From an uncultured Lachnospiraceae bacterium (GTDB lineage Bacteria; Bacillota; Clostridia; Lachnospirales; Lachnospiraceae), in NCBI GenBank assembly GCA_910586615.1, contig CAJUJP010000038.1, positions 1 through 30,726 on the forward strand: 30,726 bases of DNA, given 5' to 3'. The notes under the pieces are model-generated. The model was not told the origin of the DNA. It was given only the letters and a program-made list of their open reading frames with translations, and ran no database searches. Both the position numbers and the translations under genes were made by a program. Shown here in pieces: positions 17,102 through 25,544 of this stretch. The number at the start of each line of letters is the position of its first letter. Position 1 is the stretch's first letter.

Positions 17102-18904
17102 ATGAAAGAATTAGAATATCCCTTTGACAGTGAATATATCCTGAAGAAGTCCAAAAAACTGAAACGGCAGCTTCTGGAAAACGCGCAGGCCGCCGGGACT
17201 CCTCTTTTACAGAAAAGGATTGCGGTACTGGGAGGCAGCACGACCCATGATATCATCCGTGTATTGGAGGTCTTTCTGCTGAACCACGGGATCGAGCCGG
17301 TCTTTTACGAGTCGGAGTATGCGCAGTACTGGCAGGATGTGATGTTTGACAATCCGCAGCTTACGGCATTTGCCCCGGATCTGGTCTATATCCATACGTC
17401 CAACCGCAATGTCACGGCTTATCCGGCGGCGGGGGACAGCACGGAACGGATCGGGGAGCTTGTGGAGGAGCAGTACGGGCATTTTCAGGTGATGTGGGAC
17501 AAGATCACGCAGCAGTACCACTGCCCTGTGATCCAGAACAACTTTGAGTACCCTTTTTACAGGATTCTGGGAAACCAGGAGGCGGTATACCGGCAGGGGC
17601 GCATCAGTTTCCTGAACAGCCTGAATGAACGGTTTTATCAGTATGCAAGGGAGCATGAGGGATTCTATATCAACGATATCAATTACATGTCGGCGGCCTA
17701 CGGGCTTGACAGATGGGCGGATCCTTTTTACTGGCATATGTACAAATATGCCATGTGTATGCAGGCGATCCCGGAATTTGCCCACAATCTGGCCAATATT
17801 ATCAAGGCGGTGTTCGGAAAAAACAAGAAATCTCTTGTGCTGGATCTGGACAATACGCTCTGGGGCGGAATTGTCGGGGATGACGGCGTGGAAAATCTGG
17901 AAATCGGGCAGGAGACTTCCATGGGACAGGTGTATTCGGAGTTCCAGTCCTATATCAAAGCACAGAAAGACATCGGCGTGATGCTCAACGTCGCGTCCAA
18001 GAATGAGCATGACAATGCCGTTGCCGGGCTGAACCATCCGGACGGTATCCTGCGGCCGGAGGACTTTATCCTGATCAAGGCGAACTGGGAGCCGAAGAGC
18101 CGGAATATTGCGGAAATTGCGGAGGAGATGAACATTCTGCCCGACAGCCTTGTATTTGTGGATGACAACCCGGCGGAGAGGGATATCGTGGGCACACATG
18201 TGACGGGAGTGTCAGTTCCTGAGATCGGGACGCCGGAGCAGTATATCCGGGTGCTGGACCATGCGGGCTTCTTTGAAGTGACACAACTGTCAGAAGATGA
18301 CCGGAAGCGGAATGAGATGTATAAGGCGAATATGGAGCGGAAACAGCAGCAGAACAGCTTCGGGGATTACAGGGAGTATCTGCAGTCCCTTGACATGAAG
18401 GGGACAATCCGGCCCTTTGAGCCGATTTATATGGCGCGGATCGCCCAGCTTACCAACAAGAGCAACCAGTTTAACCTGACCACCAGGCGGTATACCCAGA
18501 GTGACATAGAACAGTTTGCGGCGGACGAAGCCTATATCACCCGGTACGGGAAACTTGAGGACAAATTCGGCGACAACGGTGTGGTCTCCGTGGTGATGGG
18601 CAGGAAGGAGCCAGCAGATAAGGTTCTGCATCTGGAACTGTGGCTCATGAGCTGCCGGGTGTTGAAGCGGGATATGGAATTTGCCATGATGGACAGCATC
18701 GTGGAGGCCTGCAGAGACTGCGGCATCGGAACTGTCATGGGATATTATTATCCTACAGCTAAAAACGCCATGGTGAAGGATTTCTATGGTACGATAGGAT
18801 TTACGAAAATCCATGAGGAGTCGGACGGCAGCACCATATGGCGGTTTGACATACCGGAAGAATATGAGAAGAAAAACAGGGTGATCGAAGTGCAGCCCGG
18901 CTGA
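17102..18904 (+). CDS. FkbH-type HAD-IIIC protein (acyl-ACP loading)
   Basis: This 600-residue protein has the FkbH architecture. An N-terminal region with LGGSTTHDI is possibly SGNH-like. The HAD phosphatase domain from about residue 243 contains DLDNTLWGG (Asp248, Asp250, Thr252) and later NILPDSLVFVDDNPAERD. The C-terminal part is GNAT-like (LWLMSCRVLKRDMEFAMM, then YYYPTAKNAMVKDFYGTIGF). Characterised relatives dephosphorylate 1,3-bisphosphoglycerate and load glyceryl onto an acyl carrier protein, so a cytoplasmic acyl-ACP-forming role is likely; the ACP at 28294 is the obvious partner. The ATG at 17102 is chosen because GGAGG lies six bases upstream; an in-frame start at 17075 lacks such a site. 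It is divergent from the giant surface protein gene and ends in its own terminator. Confidence 0.9.
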   Translation: MKELEYPFDSEYILKKSKKLKRQLLENAQAAGTPLLQKRIAVLGGSTTHDIIRVLEVFLLNHGIEPVFYESEYAQYWQDVMFDNPQLTAFAPDLVYIHTSNRNVTAYPAAGDSTERIGELVEEQYGHFQVMWDKITQQYHCPVIQNNFEYPFYRILGNQEAVYRQGRISFLNSLNERFYQYAREHEGFYINDINYMSAAYGLDRWADPFYWHMYKYAMCMQAIPEFAHNLANIIKAVFGKNKKSLVLDLDNTLWGGIVGDDGVENLEIGQETSMGQVYSEFQSYIKAQKDIGVMLNVASKNEHDNAVAGLNHPDGILRPEDFILIKANWEPKSRNIAEIAEEMNILPDSLVFVDDNPAERDIVGTHVTGVSVPEIGTPEQYIRVLDHAGFFEVTQLSEDDRKRNEMYKANMERKQQQNSFGDYREYLQSLDMKGTIRPFEPIYMARIAQLTNKSNQFNLTTRRYTQSDIEQFAADEAYITRYGKLEDKFGDNGVVSVVMGRKEPADKVLHLELWLMSCRVLKRDMEFAMMDSIVEACRDCGIGTVMGYYYPTAKNAMVKDFYGTIGFTKIHEESDGSTIWRFDIPEEYEKKNRVIEVQPG

Positions 18905-18945
18905 ACGGCGCTTTTATTTTAATATAGCAGAAAGAAGCAGCGTAG

Positions 18946-18976
18946 GGGGCTTTGGGTATATTTCCAAGCCTCTTTT
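18946..18976 (+). terminator. Rho-independent terminator after FkbH
   Basis: GGGGCTT at 18946-18952 pairs with AAGCCTC at 18966-18972 (one G-T pair), with GG/CC pairs inside, and TTTT follows at 18973. It lies 42 bases after the FkbH stop codon, so FkbH is probably transcribed alone. Confidence 0.65.
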
Positions 18977-18984
18977 GTTGTGCG

Positions 18985-18998
18985 GCACATTAATGTGC
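18985..18998. promoter_or_regulatory. Perfect 14-bp palindrome upstream of the sugar ABC operon
   Basis: GCACATTAATGTGC is its own reverse complement and is typical in form of a dimeric operator. It lies just after the FkbH terminator, about 150 bases before the candidate ABC promoter, far for a simple repressor site. It does not match the catabolite (cre) consensus well. Confidence 0.4.
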
Positions 18999-19145
18999 AA
19001 AAAGTATAGCGATTTTAAACACAGGAAGTCTGAACGGAGCCAAATTATCCAGAAAATACCGGATGGTACATTTCTTTTTATTCAAAATGCATAAAAAACC
19101 CCCTTTAAGAAAAAAGATTCCCCCCTTATGCGTAAAAATTCTCCT

Positions 19146-19154
19146 TGGTATACT
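19146..19154 (+). promoter_or_regulatory. Extended -10 promoter for the sugar ABC operon
   Basis: TGGTATACT is an extended -10 box 108 bases before the ABC ATPase start. No good -35 is present, which suits activation by a regulator such as the AraC-type response regulator encoded downstream. GCATAA and TTATGC form an inverted repeat around C-rich runs just upstream (about 19089-19131). Confidence 0.45.
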
Positions 19155-19261
19155 GTACTAAAGTAAGTTGAACGGTGCAGCATATGCCGGCTCGCATGGG
19201 CCGGTAAAGTAACAGACACATGGAAGCAGAGACGTATTTCTAAGGAAGGAAAGCCGGTAAT

Positions 19262-20791
19262 ATGGGAATGAATGAGACAATCGTGTCCATGGAAGGCATT
19301 TGTAAGAGCTTTCCGGGAGTAAAGGCGCTTGACCATGTCAGATTTGATCTGCGTGCAGGAGAGGTCATGGCGCTTTTGGGAGAAAATGGTGCAGGAAAGA
19401 GCACGCTGATGAAGATACTCAGCGGTGTGTACGAGAGAGACAAGGGCAGGATGGAGATTTTCGGAAAAGAATACGGAAATCTTACCCCTAAGCTCGCACA
19501 GGAAGTCGGAGTGGCGATTATCCATCAGGAACTGAATATGTGCAAACATCTGTCCGTGGCGGAAAATATGTTTCTCGGCAGAGAACGGAAAAAGGGAGTC
19601 ATCCTTTCCAACGGCGAGATGGAGGGTGAAGCAAAGAGGATTCTGGATGATTTGAAAATCGACTTGAATCCGAAACAGATTGTGGGAGAGCTTCCGGTAT
19701 CGAAACAGCAGATGGTTGAAATTGCCAAGGCGCTGTCAACCAATGCAAGAGTCCTGATCATGGATGAACCCACGTCTGCCTTGACGGCACGAGAGATTGA
19801 AGATCTGTTCCGTATCATTAAAGAACTGAAGAGCAAGGGCTGTGGTATCGTATACATATCCCACAGGCTGGAAGAATTGCAGCATATTGTGGACCGGGTC
19901 ACCATCATGCGGGACGGCCAGTATATTACCAGCATGAATTTTAAGGATGCGGCACTGGATGAGATCATCGCCTGCATGGTAGGCAGAGAGATCAAGGAGA
20001 AATTTCCACGTGTTTCCTGTAGAAAAGGAAAGAAAGTTTTTGAAGTCAGGAATCTGAACGCCGGGCGGATGGTGAGGGATGTGAACTTTTCCGTGTATGA
20101 AGGTGAAATTGTAGGATTTGCAGGACTGATGGGAGCCGGAAGGACAGAGACGACCAGAGCGATCTTCGGAGTAGACCCGAAAGAGAGCGGAGAAATTATT
20201 CTGGACGGCAAAACGGTGAACATACGAAAACCCAAAGATGCCATTCAGGCGGGTATCGTCCTTGCACCGGAAGACAGAAAGAAAGATGGATTGTGTACGA
20301 AACTGAGTATCAGGCATAATATAGCACTTCCTAATCTGGATCTTCTCTGTAATAAGCTGGGTGTGGTGAACAGCCGGAAAGAAGATGAAATGTGTGACAT
20401 AACAGTACAGAATCTTCAGATCAAGACACCGGGCGTAGAAATTAATGCCGCCAATCTTTCAGGCGGTAACCAGCAAAAAGTCGTGGTAGGCAAATGGCTG
20501 GCAAGAAATTCGAGAGTGGTTATTTTTGATGAACCTACGAGGGGAATCGACGTGGCTGCCAAGGTAGAGATTTATAATCTGATGAATGAGCTGAAACGTC
20601 AGGGAATCGCTGTTATGTTTGTATCTTCCGAGATGCCGGAGGTAATGGGTATTGCGGACCGGATCATTGTTATGTGCGACGGGCGTATTACGGGAGAACT
20701 GATGGCTGAGGATGCTACCCAGAATGAAATACTCTCTCTGGCAACACGGTTTGAGAAGAAAATTGCTGATGACAGCAGCAAGGAGGACTAG
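19262..20791 (+). CDS. Sugar ABC transporter ATP-binding protein (CUT2, MglA/RbsA-like)
   Basis: The 509-residue protein has two fused ATP-binding cassettes, as in MglA/RbsA. The first has a Walker A box LGENGAGKSTL (Lys46), the diverged signature LPVSKQQMVEIAKAL and Walker B VLIMDEPTSAL. The second has the family-typical altered Walker A GLMGAGRTE (about residue 285), the signature LSGGNQQK (about 399) and VVIFDEPTRGID. It powers import of a simple sugar or related small molecule with the permease and binding protein that follow. AAGGAAGGAAAG precedes the ATG; a second ATG two codons later is also possible. It is the first gene of a three-gene transporter operon. Confidence 0.93.
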   Translation: MGMNETIVSMEGICKSFPGVKALDHVRFDLRAGEVMALLGENGAGKSTLMKILSGVYERDKGRMEIFGKEYGNLTPKLAQEVGVAIIHQELNMCKHLSVAENMFLGRERKKGVILSNGEMEGEAKRILDDLKIDLNPKQIVGELPVSKQQMVEIAKALSTNARVLIMDEPTSALTAREIEDLFRIIKELKSKGCGIVYISHRLEELQHIVDRVTIMRDGQYITSMNFKDAALDEIIACMVGREIKEKFPRVSCRKGKKVFEVRNLNAGRMVRDVNFSVYEGEIVGFAGLMGAGRTETTRAIFGVDPKESGEIILDGKTVNIRKPKDAIQAGIVLAPEDRKKDGLCTKLSIRHNIALPNLDLLCNKLGVVNSRKEDEMCDITVQNLQIKTPGVEINAANLSGGNQQKVVVGKWLARNSRVVIFDEPTRGIDVAAKVEIYNLMNELKRQGIAVMFVSSEMPEVMGIADRIIVMCDGRITGELMAEDATQNEILSLATRFEKKIADDSSKED

Positions 20792-20794
20792 GAA

Positions 20795-21808
20795 ATGAAT
20801 AAACAAAATCCACTGAAAAGAATTTTGAGTACACGCGGCATGGGCGGTGCGCTGACAGCTTTTGCAGGACTGATCGTAATCTATGTTGCATTCGGCATCA
20901 TCAATCCTACGGTATTTTCAGGACAAAACATCATGAACCTGCTGCGCTCCATGTCAAAATATCTGCTGATCGGTATCGGACAGAGTTACATCCTGATTAC
21001 TGGCAACATTGACCTGTCGATCGGTTCTGTGGCGGGTATGAGTGCGATGATCTCCGCTACGCTTATGACTATGGGTGTCCATCCGGTACCTGCGATCCTG
21101 ATCACATTCCTGTGCTGCATGGTGATTGGTGTGCTGAACGGTATTCTCGTAGGAAAATGGCAGCTTCCGCCTTTCATTGCCACACTGGGCACCATGTTTG
21201 TTGCAAGGGGCGTGGCATATATCGTAAACGGAAACAGAAATACGGATGCCATTGCTTCCGGTATCGGTAAAGAAGCGGGTGAAACCTTCCAGAACTTTTT
21301 CTACTATGGAAAAACACTGGGCATTTACAATACGTTCTGGATTGCCATTGTCCTGTTTGTGGTATTTTTCTTCCTGCTGTCCAAGACGAGAACAGGGCGG
21401 CATATATACGCCATCGGTTCTAACGTGGAGGCGGCAAAGCTTTCAGGTGTCAGCGTACTTGCCACAACGACAAAAGCGTATCTTGTCAGCGCATTCTGTT
21501 CTTTCGTAGTCGGACTGATCCTCTGCGGTCAGGCGGGTATGGGTAATATGGAGGCCGGCAATATGTACGAGATGTATGGTGTGGCAGCAGGAGTAATCGG
21601 CGGCGTATCCCCGCTGGGCGGTACGGGTATTCTGCTCGGAACGCTGGCAGGTGCGGCAGTATGGCAGACATTGGAGAACGGGCTGAACATGGTGGGCGCA
21701 CAGGTGGGAATCCAGCGTCTGGTGATCGGTATTATCGTGGCCTTTGCGGTTCTGCTTGACGTGGTAGTCCGCAACGGATCCTTTAAGAAGAAAAAGGCCG
21801 ATAAGTAA
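20795..21808 (+). CDS. Sugar ABC transporter permease (CUT2, MglC/RbsC-like)
   Basis: The 337-residue membrane protein belongs to the BPD_transp_2 permease family. Conserved segments include IGQSYILITGNIDLSIGS and the cytoplasmic coupling loop TGRHIYAIGSNVEAAKLSGV. The usual run of hydrophobic helices covers almost the whole length. It forms the import channel, probably as a homodimer, with the ATPase encoded immediately upstream. AAGGAGG overlaps the end of the ATPase gene and only three bases separate the two genes, so they are translated from one message. The substrate cannot be told from the permease alone. Confidence 0.93.
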   Translation: MNKQNPLKRILSTRGMGGALTAFAGLIVIYVAFGIINPTVFSGQNIMNLLRSMSKYLLIGIGQSYILITGNIDLSIGSVAGMSAMISATLMTMGVHPVPAILITFLCCMVIGVLNGILVGKWQLPPFIATLGTMFVARGVAYIVNGNRNTDAIASGIGKEAGETFQNFFYYGKTLGIYNTFWIAIVLFVVFFFLLSKTRTGRHIYAIGSNVEAAKLSGVSVLATTTKAYLVSAFCSFVVGLILCGQAGMGNMEAGNMYEMYGVAAGVIGGVSPLGGTGILLGTLAGAAVWQTLENGLNMVGAQVGIQRLVIGIIVAFAVLLDVVVRNGSFKKKKADK

Positions 21809-21896
21809 CGAAAAACCGGCAGAGGCCGCAAGACAATCAAGCAAACGGTAACAGCAGGCGGCAATATGAGGTTTTGTGGATTTAGTAAGAATTAGA

Positions 21897-21908
21897 CGCC
21901 GTAAGGCG
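21897..21908 (+). other. Short hairpin before the binding-protein gene
   Basis: CGCC, GTAA, GGCG form a small GC-rich stem-loop 31 bases before the binding-protein ATG, within a 131-base gap in an otherwise tight operon. Such elements can stabilise the downstream message for an abundant binding protein; this role is only inferred. Confidence 0.3.
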
Positions 21909-21939
21909 CTAAGATAAAATGATGAAGGAGGATTTAGGT

Positions 21940-23766
21940 ATGAGAAAGTTATTTGCAATCATGTGTACATTATGTCTGATGATGGCAATGCTCACCGGCT
22001 GCGGCGGTGATTCCACAGTACAGACGAGCAAACCGGATGAGGGAGCGGTAGAGGCGGCGGCCGGCTCTGATACGATGATCGCGTTGATCACGATGGATTC
22101 TATTGATCAGCACTGGGTAACCTTGAATGAAGGTGCACAGAAAGCGGCAGGTGAGCTGGGCGTTACGGTTCAGTTTATGGCGCCTAACACGAAAGACGAC
22201 GCACAGCAGATCGAGTGTGTGAACAATGCGGTCAGCGCCGGCGCAAAAGCAATTATCGTTGCGGCAAACGGCCCGGATGCAATTTCTTCCGCACTGAAAG
22301 AGGCGGCAGATAAAGGCGTTAAGATCGTGTATGTTGATTCTCCTGCGAATGTGGAAGCAGAGGCTACTTTTTCTACAGATAACAACGCGGCAGGCAAGAC
22401 GGCCGGCGAAGAGATGAAAAAGGCTCTGGCGGAGAACAATGTGACAAGCGGCGCGATCGGCATCATCAATGTTAATGCGGCAACCGATTCCTGTGTTATG
22501 AGAGAGGAGGGCTTCCGTTCGGCATTTGAAGGAACAGATTTTGAGCTTCTTGAGACACAGTACGGTGAAGGTGATGCGGCGAAATCCCAGAGTATTGCCG
22601 AGAATTACATCACACAGGGCGTAGTGGGAATCTTCGGATGTAATGAGGGATCCACCACAGGAGCAGGCAATGCAATCAAAGCATCTGGCGGTGCTTCCGT
22701 GATCGGTGTAGGCTTTGACAAGTCCGATGCAATTATGGGGCTGATCGACGGCGGTTTCTTACGCTGTACCATGGCACAGAATCCCGATGTGATGGGTTAT
22801 GAAGGCGTTCAGGCGGCGGTTAAGGCGATCAATGGTGAAAGCCTTGGCGGAGCAGTGACAGATACAGGCGTTTCCGTGCTTGCAAAAGAGGGCGGCGCAA
22901 GTGACAGTGGGGCAGCGGATACACCCGCGGCAGCGGCATCCCAGGAGTGGAAGATCGCATTGATCACCATGGACTCTATCGACCAGCACTGGGTAACCTT
23001 AAACGAGGGAGCACAGGCGAAGGCAGAAGAACTTGGTGTTTCCGTGACATTTATGTCCCCCAATACGAAAGACGATGCTCAGCAGATCGAGTGTGTGAAC
23101 AACGCTGTTGCAGGCGGCTACCATGCAATCATGGTTGCGGCAAACGGTCCGGATGCAATTTCCTCCGCACTGAAAGAGGCGGCAGACAAAGGCGTTAAGA
23201 TCGTGTATGTTGACTCTCCTGCAAACGTGGAAGCAGAGGCAACTTTCTCCACCGACAACAAGGCAGCAGGCAAGACGGCCGGTGAGGAGATGAAGAAAGC
23301 TCTTGAGGCAAAAGGTGTGACAGGCGGTTCCATCGGCATCATCAATGTCAATGCGGCAACTGATTCCTGCGTCATGAGAGAAGAGGGGTTCCGCTCAGCA
23401 TTTGAGGGAACAGATTTTGAACTTCTTGAGACACAGTACGGTGAGGGTGATGCGGCGAAATCCCAGAGTATCGCAGAGAATTATATCACACAGGGCGTAG
23501 TGGGAATCTTCGGATGCAACGAAGGATCCACCACAGGAGCAGGCAATGCGATTAAAGCATCCGGCAATGCTGATATCATCGGTGTGGGATTTGATAAATC
23601 CGATGCAATCCAGGGGCTGATCGGAGACGGCCATTTGCTTGCTACGATGGCACAGAATCCTGATAAGATGGGATCCATGGGTGTAGAAGCCTGTGTGAAA
23701 GCTCTTGAGGGTGAGAGTCTTGGCGGAGCAGTGACAGATACAGGTGTATCGGTACTGACAAAATAG
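21940..23766 (+). CDS. Lipoprotein sugar-binding protein with two fused binding domains
   Basis: This 608-residue protein has a lipoprotein signal (MRKLFAIM..., lipobox LTGC, Cys21), so it is tethered outside the membrane. Two periplasmic-binding-protein domains of the ribose/galactose class (Peripla_BP_4 type) follow at residues 47-316 and 339-608, joined by an Ala/Gly/Ser linker of about 22 residues. Family members normally have one such domain and about 330 residues. The domains align without gaps, and I count about 35 differences in 270 positions; the stretch from INVNAATDSCVMREEGF to NAIKASG is identical. The ATG at 21940 is chosen because AAGGAGG lies eight bases upstream; an in-frame ATG at 21919 lies before that site. 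It delivers substrate to the permease encoded upstream. Confidence 0.92.
   Translation: MRKLFAIMCTLCLMMAMLTGCGGDSTVQTSKPDEGAVEAAAGSDTMIALITMDSIDQHWVTLNEGAQKAAGELGVTVQFMAPNTKDDAQQIECVNNAVSAGAKAIIVAANGPDAISSALKEAADKGVKIVYVDSPANVEAEATFSTDNNAAGKTAGEEMKKALAENNVTSGAIGIINVNAATDSCVMREEGFRSAFEGTDFELLETQYGEGDAAKSQSIAENYITQGVVGIFGCNEGSTTGAGNAIKASGGASVIGVGFDKSDAIMGLIDGGFLRCTMAQNPDVMGYEGVQAAVKAINGESLGGAVTDTGVSVLAKEGGASDSGAADTPAAAASQEWKIALITMDSIDQHWVTLNEGAQAKAEELGVSVTFMSPNTKDDAQQIECVNNAVAGGYHAIMVAANGPDAISSALKEAADKGVKIVYVDSPANVEAEATFSTDNKAAGKTAGEEMKKALEAKGVTGGSIGIINVNAATDSCVMREEGFRSAFEGTDFELLETQYGEGDAAKSQSIAENYITQGVVGIFGCNEGSTTGAGNAIKASGNADIIGVGFDKSDAIQGLIGDGHLLATMAQNPDKMGSMGVEACVKALEGESLGGAVTDTGVSVLTK
22078..22887 (+). 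repeat. First copy of an in-frame 810-bp duplication
   Basis: This segment encodes the first binding domain. It matches 22954-23763 at a fixed offset of 876 bases, without gaps at the protein level. Runs of exact DNA identity are mixed with silent differences, so the duplication is not brand new. Confidence 0.85.
22954..23763 (+). repeat. Second copy of the in-frame 810-bp duplication
   Basis: This segment encodes the second binding domain, starting at IALITMDSIDQHW as in the first copy. Differences cluster near the domain start (around QFMAP versus TFMSP) and near the C-terminal third (FLRCTM versus HLLATM), which may touch the ligand pocket. Confidence 0.85.
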
Positions 23767-23798
23767 TCAGGAGATAACTGAAAAACTTTCAAGAAACG

Positions 23799-23821
23799 GA
23801 GATGGGCTTTTGGCCCATCTC
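23799..23821 (+). terminator. Intrinsic terminator of the transporter operon
   Basis: GAGATGGGC, a TTTTG loop, and GCCCATCTC form a perfect nine-pair stem, followed by TTGTTGAATT. It lies 32 bases after the binding-protein stop codon and separates the transporter operon from the regulatory operon. Confidence 0.8.
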
Positions 23822-23824
23822 TTG

Positions 23825-23853
23825 TTGAATTACTTATGGGTAGATGCTAAGAT
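23825..23853 (+). promoter_or_regulatory. Sigma-A promoter of the regulatory operon
   Basis: TTGAAT at 23825-23830 and TAAGAT at 23848-23853 are separated by exactly 17 bases, a good sigma-A match. It starts just after the terminator stem and lies about 105 bases before the response regulator gene. Confidence 0.6.
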
Positions 23854-23957
23854 GGTTAGTAAATGTTTCCGAGACATAAACGAGAGCATGCAGGCGGATG
23901 AAAAAATGATCTGATGAATAGGATCGGAGTGAATCGTGAACAGATAAGGGGTTATTT

Positions 23958-25544
23958 ATGTGGAAAGTAGTCATAGCGGATGATGAAAAGTTAATATGCA
24001 GGCTCGTGGAAACGCTGGTGGACTGGAACAGTCTGGACATGGAGATCGCAGGCAGGGCAGAGAACGGACTTGAGGCGCTTGCCCTGATCGAACAGCTTCA
24101 TCCTAATATCCTGATCACAGACATTCGTATGCCGGGCTGCGACGGACTGGAATTGATCCGGCAGGCCAGAGAGCTTAGTCCTGATCTTGAAATTATTATT
24201 ATCAGCGGATATGCACATTTTAAATACGCACAAACGGCTATAGCCTATGGGGTAGGCAATTATATTTTGAAACCGATCAACAAAGATGAACTGAACGAGA
24301 CACTGCAGAAGATTGTCGGGAAGCTTCGCAATAACCGTATGCCCGCTTTTCACGAAGACGTTGTCCATGTTAACAGTCAGAATGACTTAAAGCGGCTGCG
24401 GGAGGGATTGATCAAAGATATTTTTGACGGCAGCAGGAGCCTGCGTGCGGAAGATTTAATACAGAACTATCATTTTCATATAGAGAAAGGGGTCTTACAG
24501 GCATTTATTTTGAAAATAGATTTTGATTCACGCAAGATAGGAGACCCCGCCTTTTCTATTATCAGGCAGAAAGCGGAGGAGATTTTTCAATCTGTGGTTG
24601 CACCGGTCTGCATGGAAAGTCTGCTGGGATTTCAGGAATATGCCGGATGCGGGATTCTCAATTATGCGCCGGAAGAGCGGGATGAGGTACGGCGGCGGTT
24701 AAGAGAATTTCTGCAGCAGCTGGAAGCCTGCAAAAATCTTTTCGGGAAGGTAGACTTTTCCCTGGGGCTGGGAAAAAATACAGAACATGCGGAGGGACTT
24801 GTGCAGTCGGTAGAGGAGGCCCGCACCGTGGTGGAAGAGCGGCTGATCGAAGGCTGCGGCAGGATGCTGGAACTCATTCCCTCAAGTTCCGGTTTACAGC
24901 ATCAGGCGCTTCTGGATAAATATGTAAAGACCGTGGAACATGTAATTGAGGTGTTGGATGAAGAGGAGGCCCGCCGGGGAAACGAGGAACTGCGAAATGC
25001 TGTGATGGGAGTGCCGCGTGTATGCGGGCGTGAAATTCTGGATATCGTACTCAATGCGGGAAAACTGTTTGCCTTGCGGGCCGGTGGAGAAGACGCTGCA
25101 AAGATCCAGCAGGAATTTGAATTCCGGTGCAGGCAGCGCAGCAAAGCGGAGGAGGTATTTTTTGAACTGCAGGAGCTTGAAAACACGCTTATTGCGGAGC
25201 TGAAGACTATGCGGGAGAATGAGACCACAAGGCCCATCCGGCAGGCCAAGCAAATGATTATGGAAAATTACGGAAGAAATATTACGCTGGATGAAATCTG
25301 CGAAACGGTAGGCTTCAGCGCCGCATATTTCAGTGCCATGTTTAAAAAGGAAACAGGAGAAGGATTTTCCAAATACCTGACACGGGTGCGCATTGACAAG
25401 GCAAAGGAACTGCTCCGGGAGACGAATATGCCGGTGGCCGGGGTATGCGAGGCCGTAGGCTACAATGACAGGAAACATTTTACCCAGACTTTTCATAAGA
25501 TGACGGGCGTAAATCCGGCGGAGTTCAGACGATTGTATGGATGA
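23958..25544 (+). CDS. AraC-family response regulator (YesN-like)
   Basis: The 528-residue protein has an N-terminal receiver domain (acidic pair Asp8/Asp9, phospho-acceptor Asp55 in LITDIRMPGCDG, Lys in YILKPI), a long middle region, and an AraC-type double helix-turn-helix at about residues 427-528 (ITLDEICETVGFSAAYFSAMF, then AVGYNDRKHFTQTFHKMTG). Such regulators are phosphorylated by the partner kinase encoded next and usually activate the adjacent sugar transporter. GGGG lies six bases before the ATG. The stop codon overlaps the start of the kinase gene, so translation is coupled. The middle region is typical for YesN-like proteins but its role is unknown. Confidence 0.93.
   Translation: MWKVVIADDEKLICRLVETLVDWNSLDMEIAGRAENGLEALALIEQLHPNILITDIRMPGCDGLELIRQARELSPDLEIIIISGYAHFKYAQTAIAYGVGNYILKPINKDELNETLQKIVGKLRNNRMPAFHEDVVHVNSQNDLKRLREGLIKDIFDGSRSLRAEDLIQNYHFHIEKGVLQAFILKIDFDSRKIGDPAFSIIRQKAEEIFQSVVAPVCMESLLGFQEYAGCGILNYAPEERDEVRRRLREFLQQLEACKNLFGKVDFSLGLGKNTEHAEGLVQSVEEARTVVEERLIEGCGRMLELIPSSSGLQHQALLDKYVKTVEHVIEVLDEEEARRGNEELRNAVMGVPRVCGREILDIVLNAGKLFALRAGGEDAAKIQQEFEFRCRQRSKAEEVFFELQELENTLIAELKTMRENETTRPIRQAKQMIMENYGRNITLDEICETVGFSAAYFSAMFKKETGEGFSKYLTRVRIDKAKELLRETNMPVAGVCEAVGYNDRKHFTQTFHKMTGVNPAEFRRLYG

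Noticed and set aside
17207..18199. Minus-strand frame of 330 codons opposite FkbH
   Set aside because: FkbH motifs on the plus strand are complete; the antisense frame has no domain.
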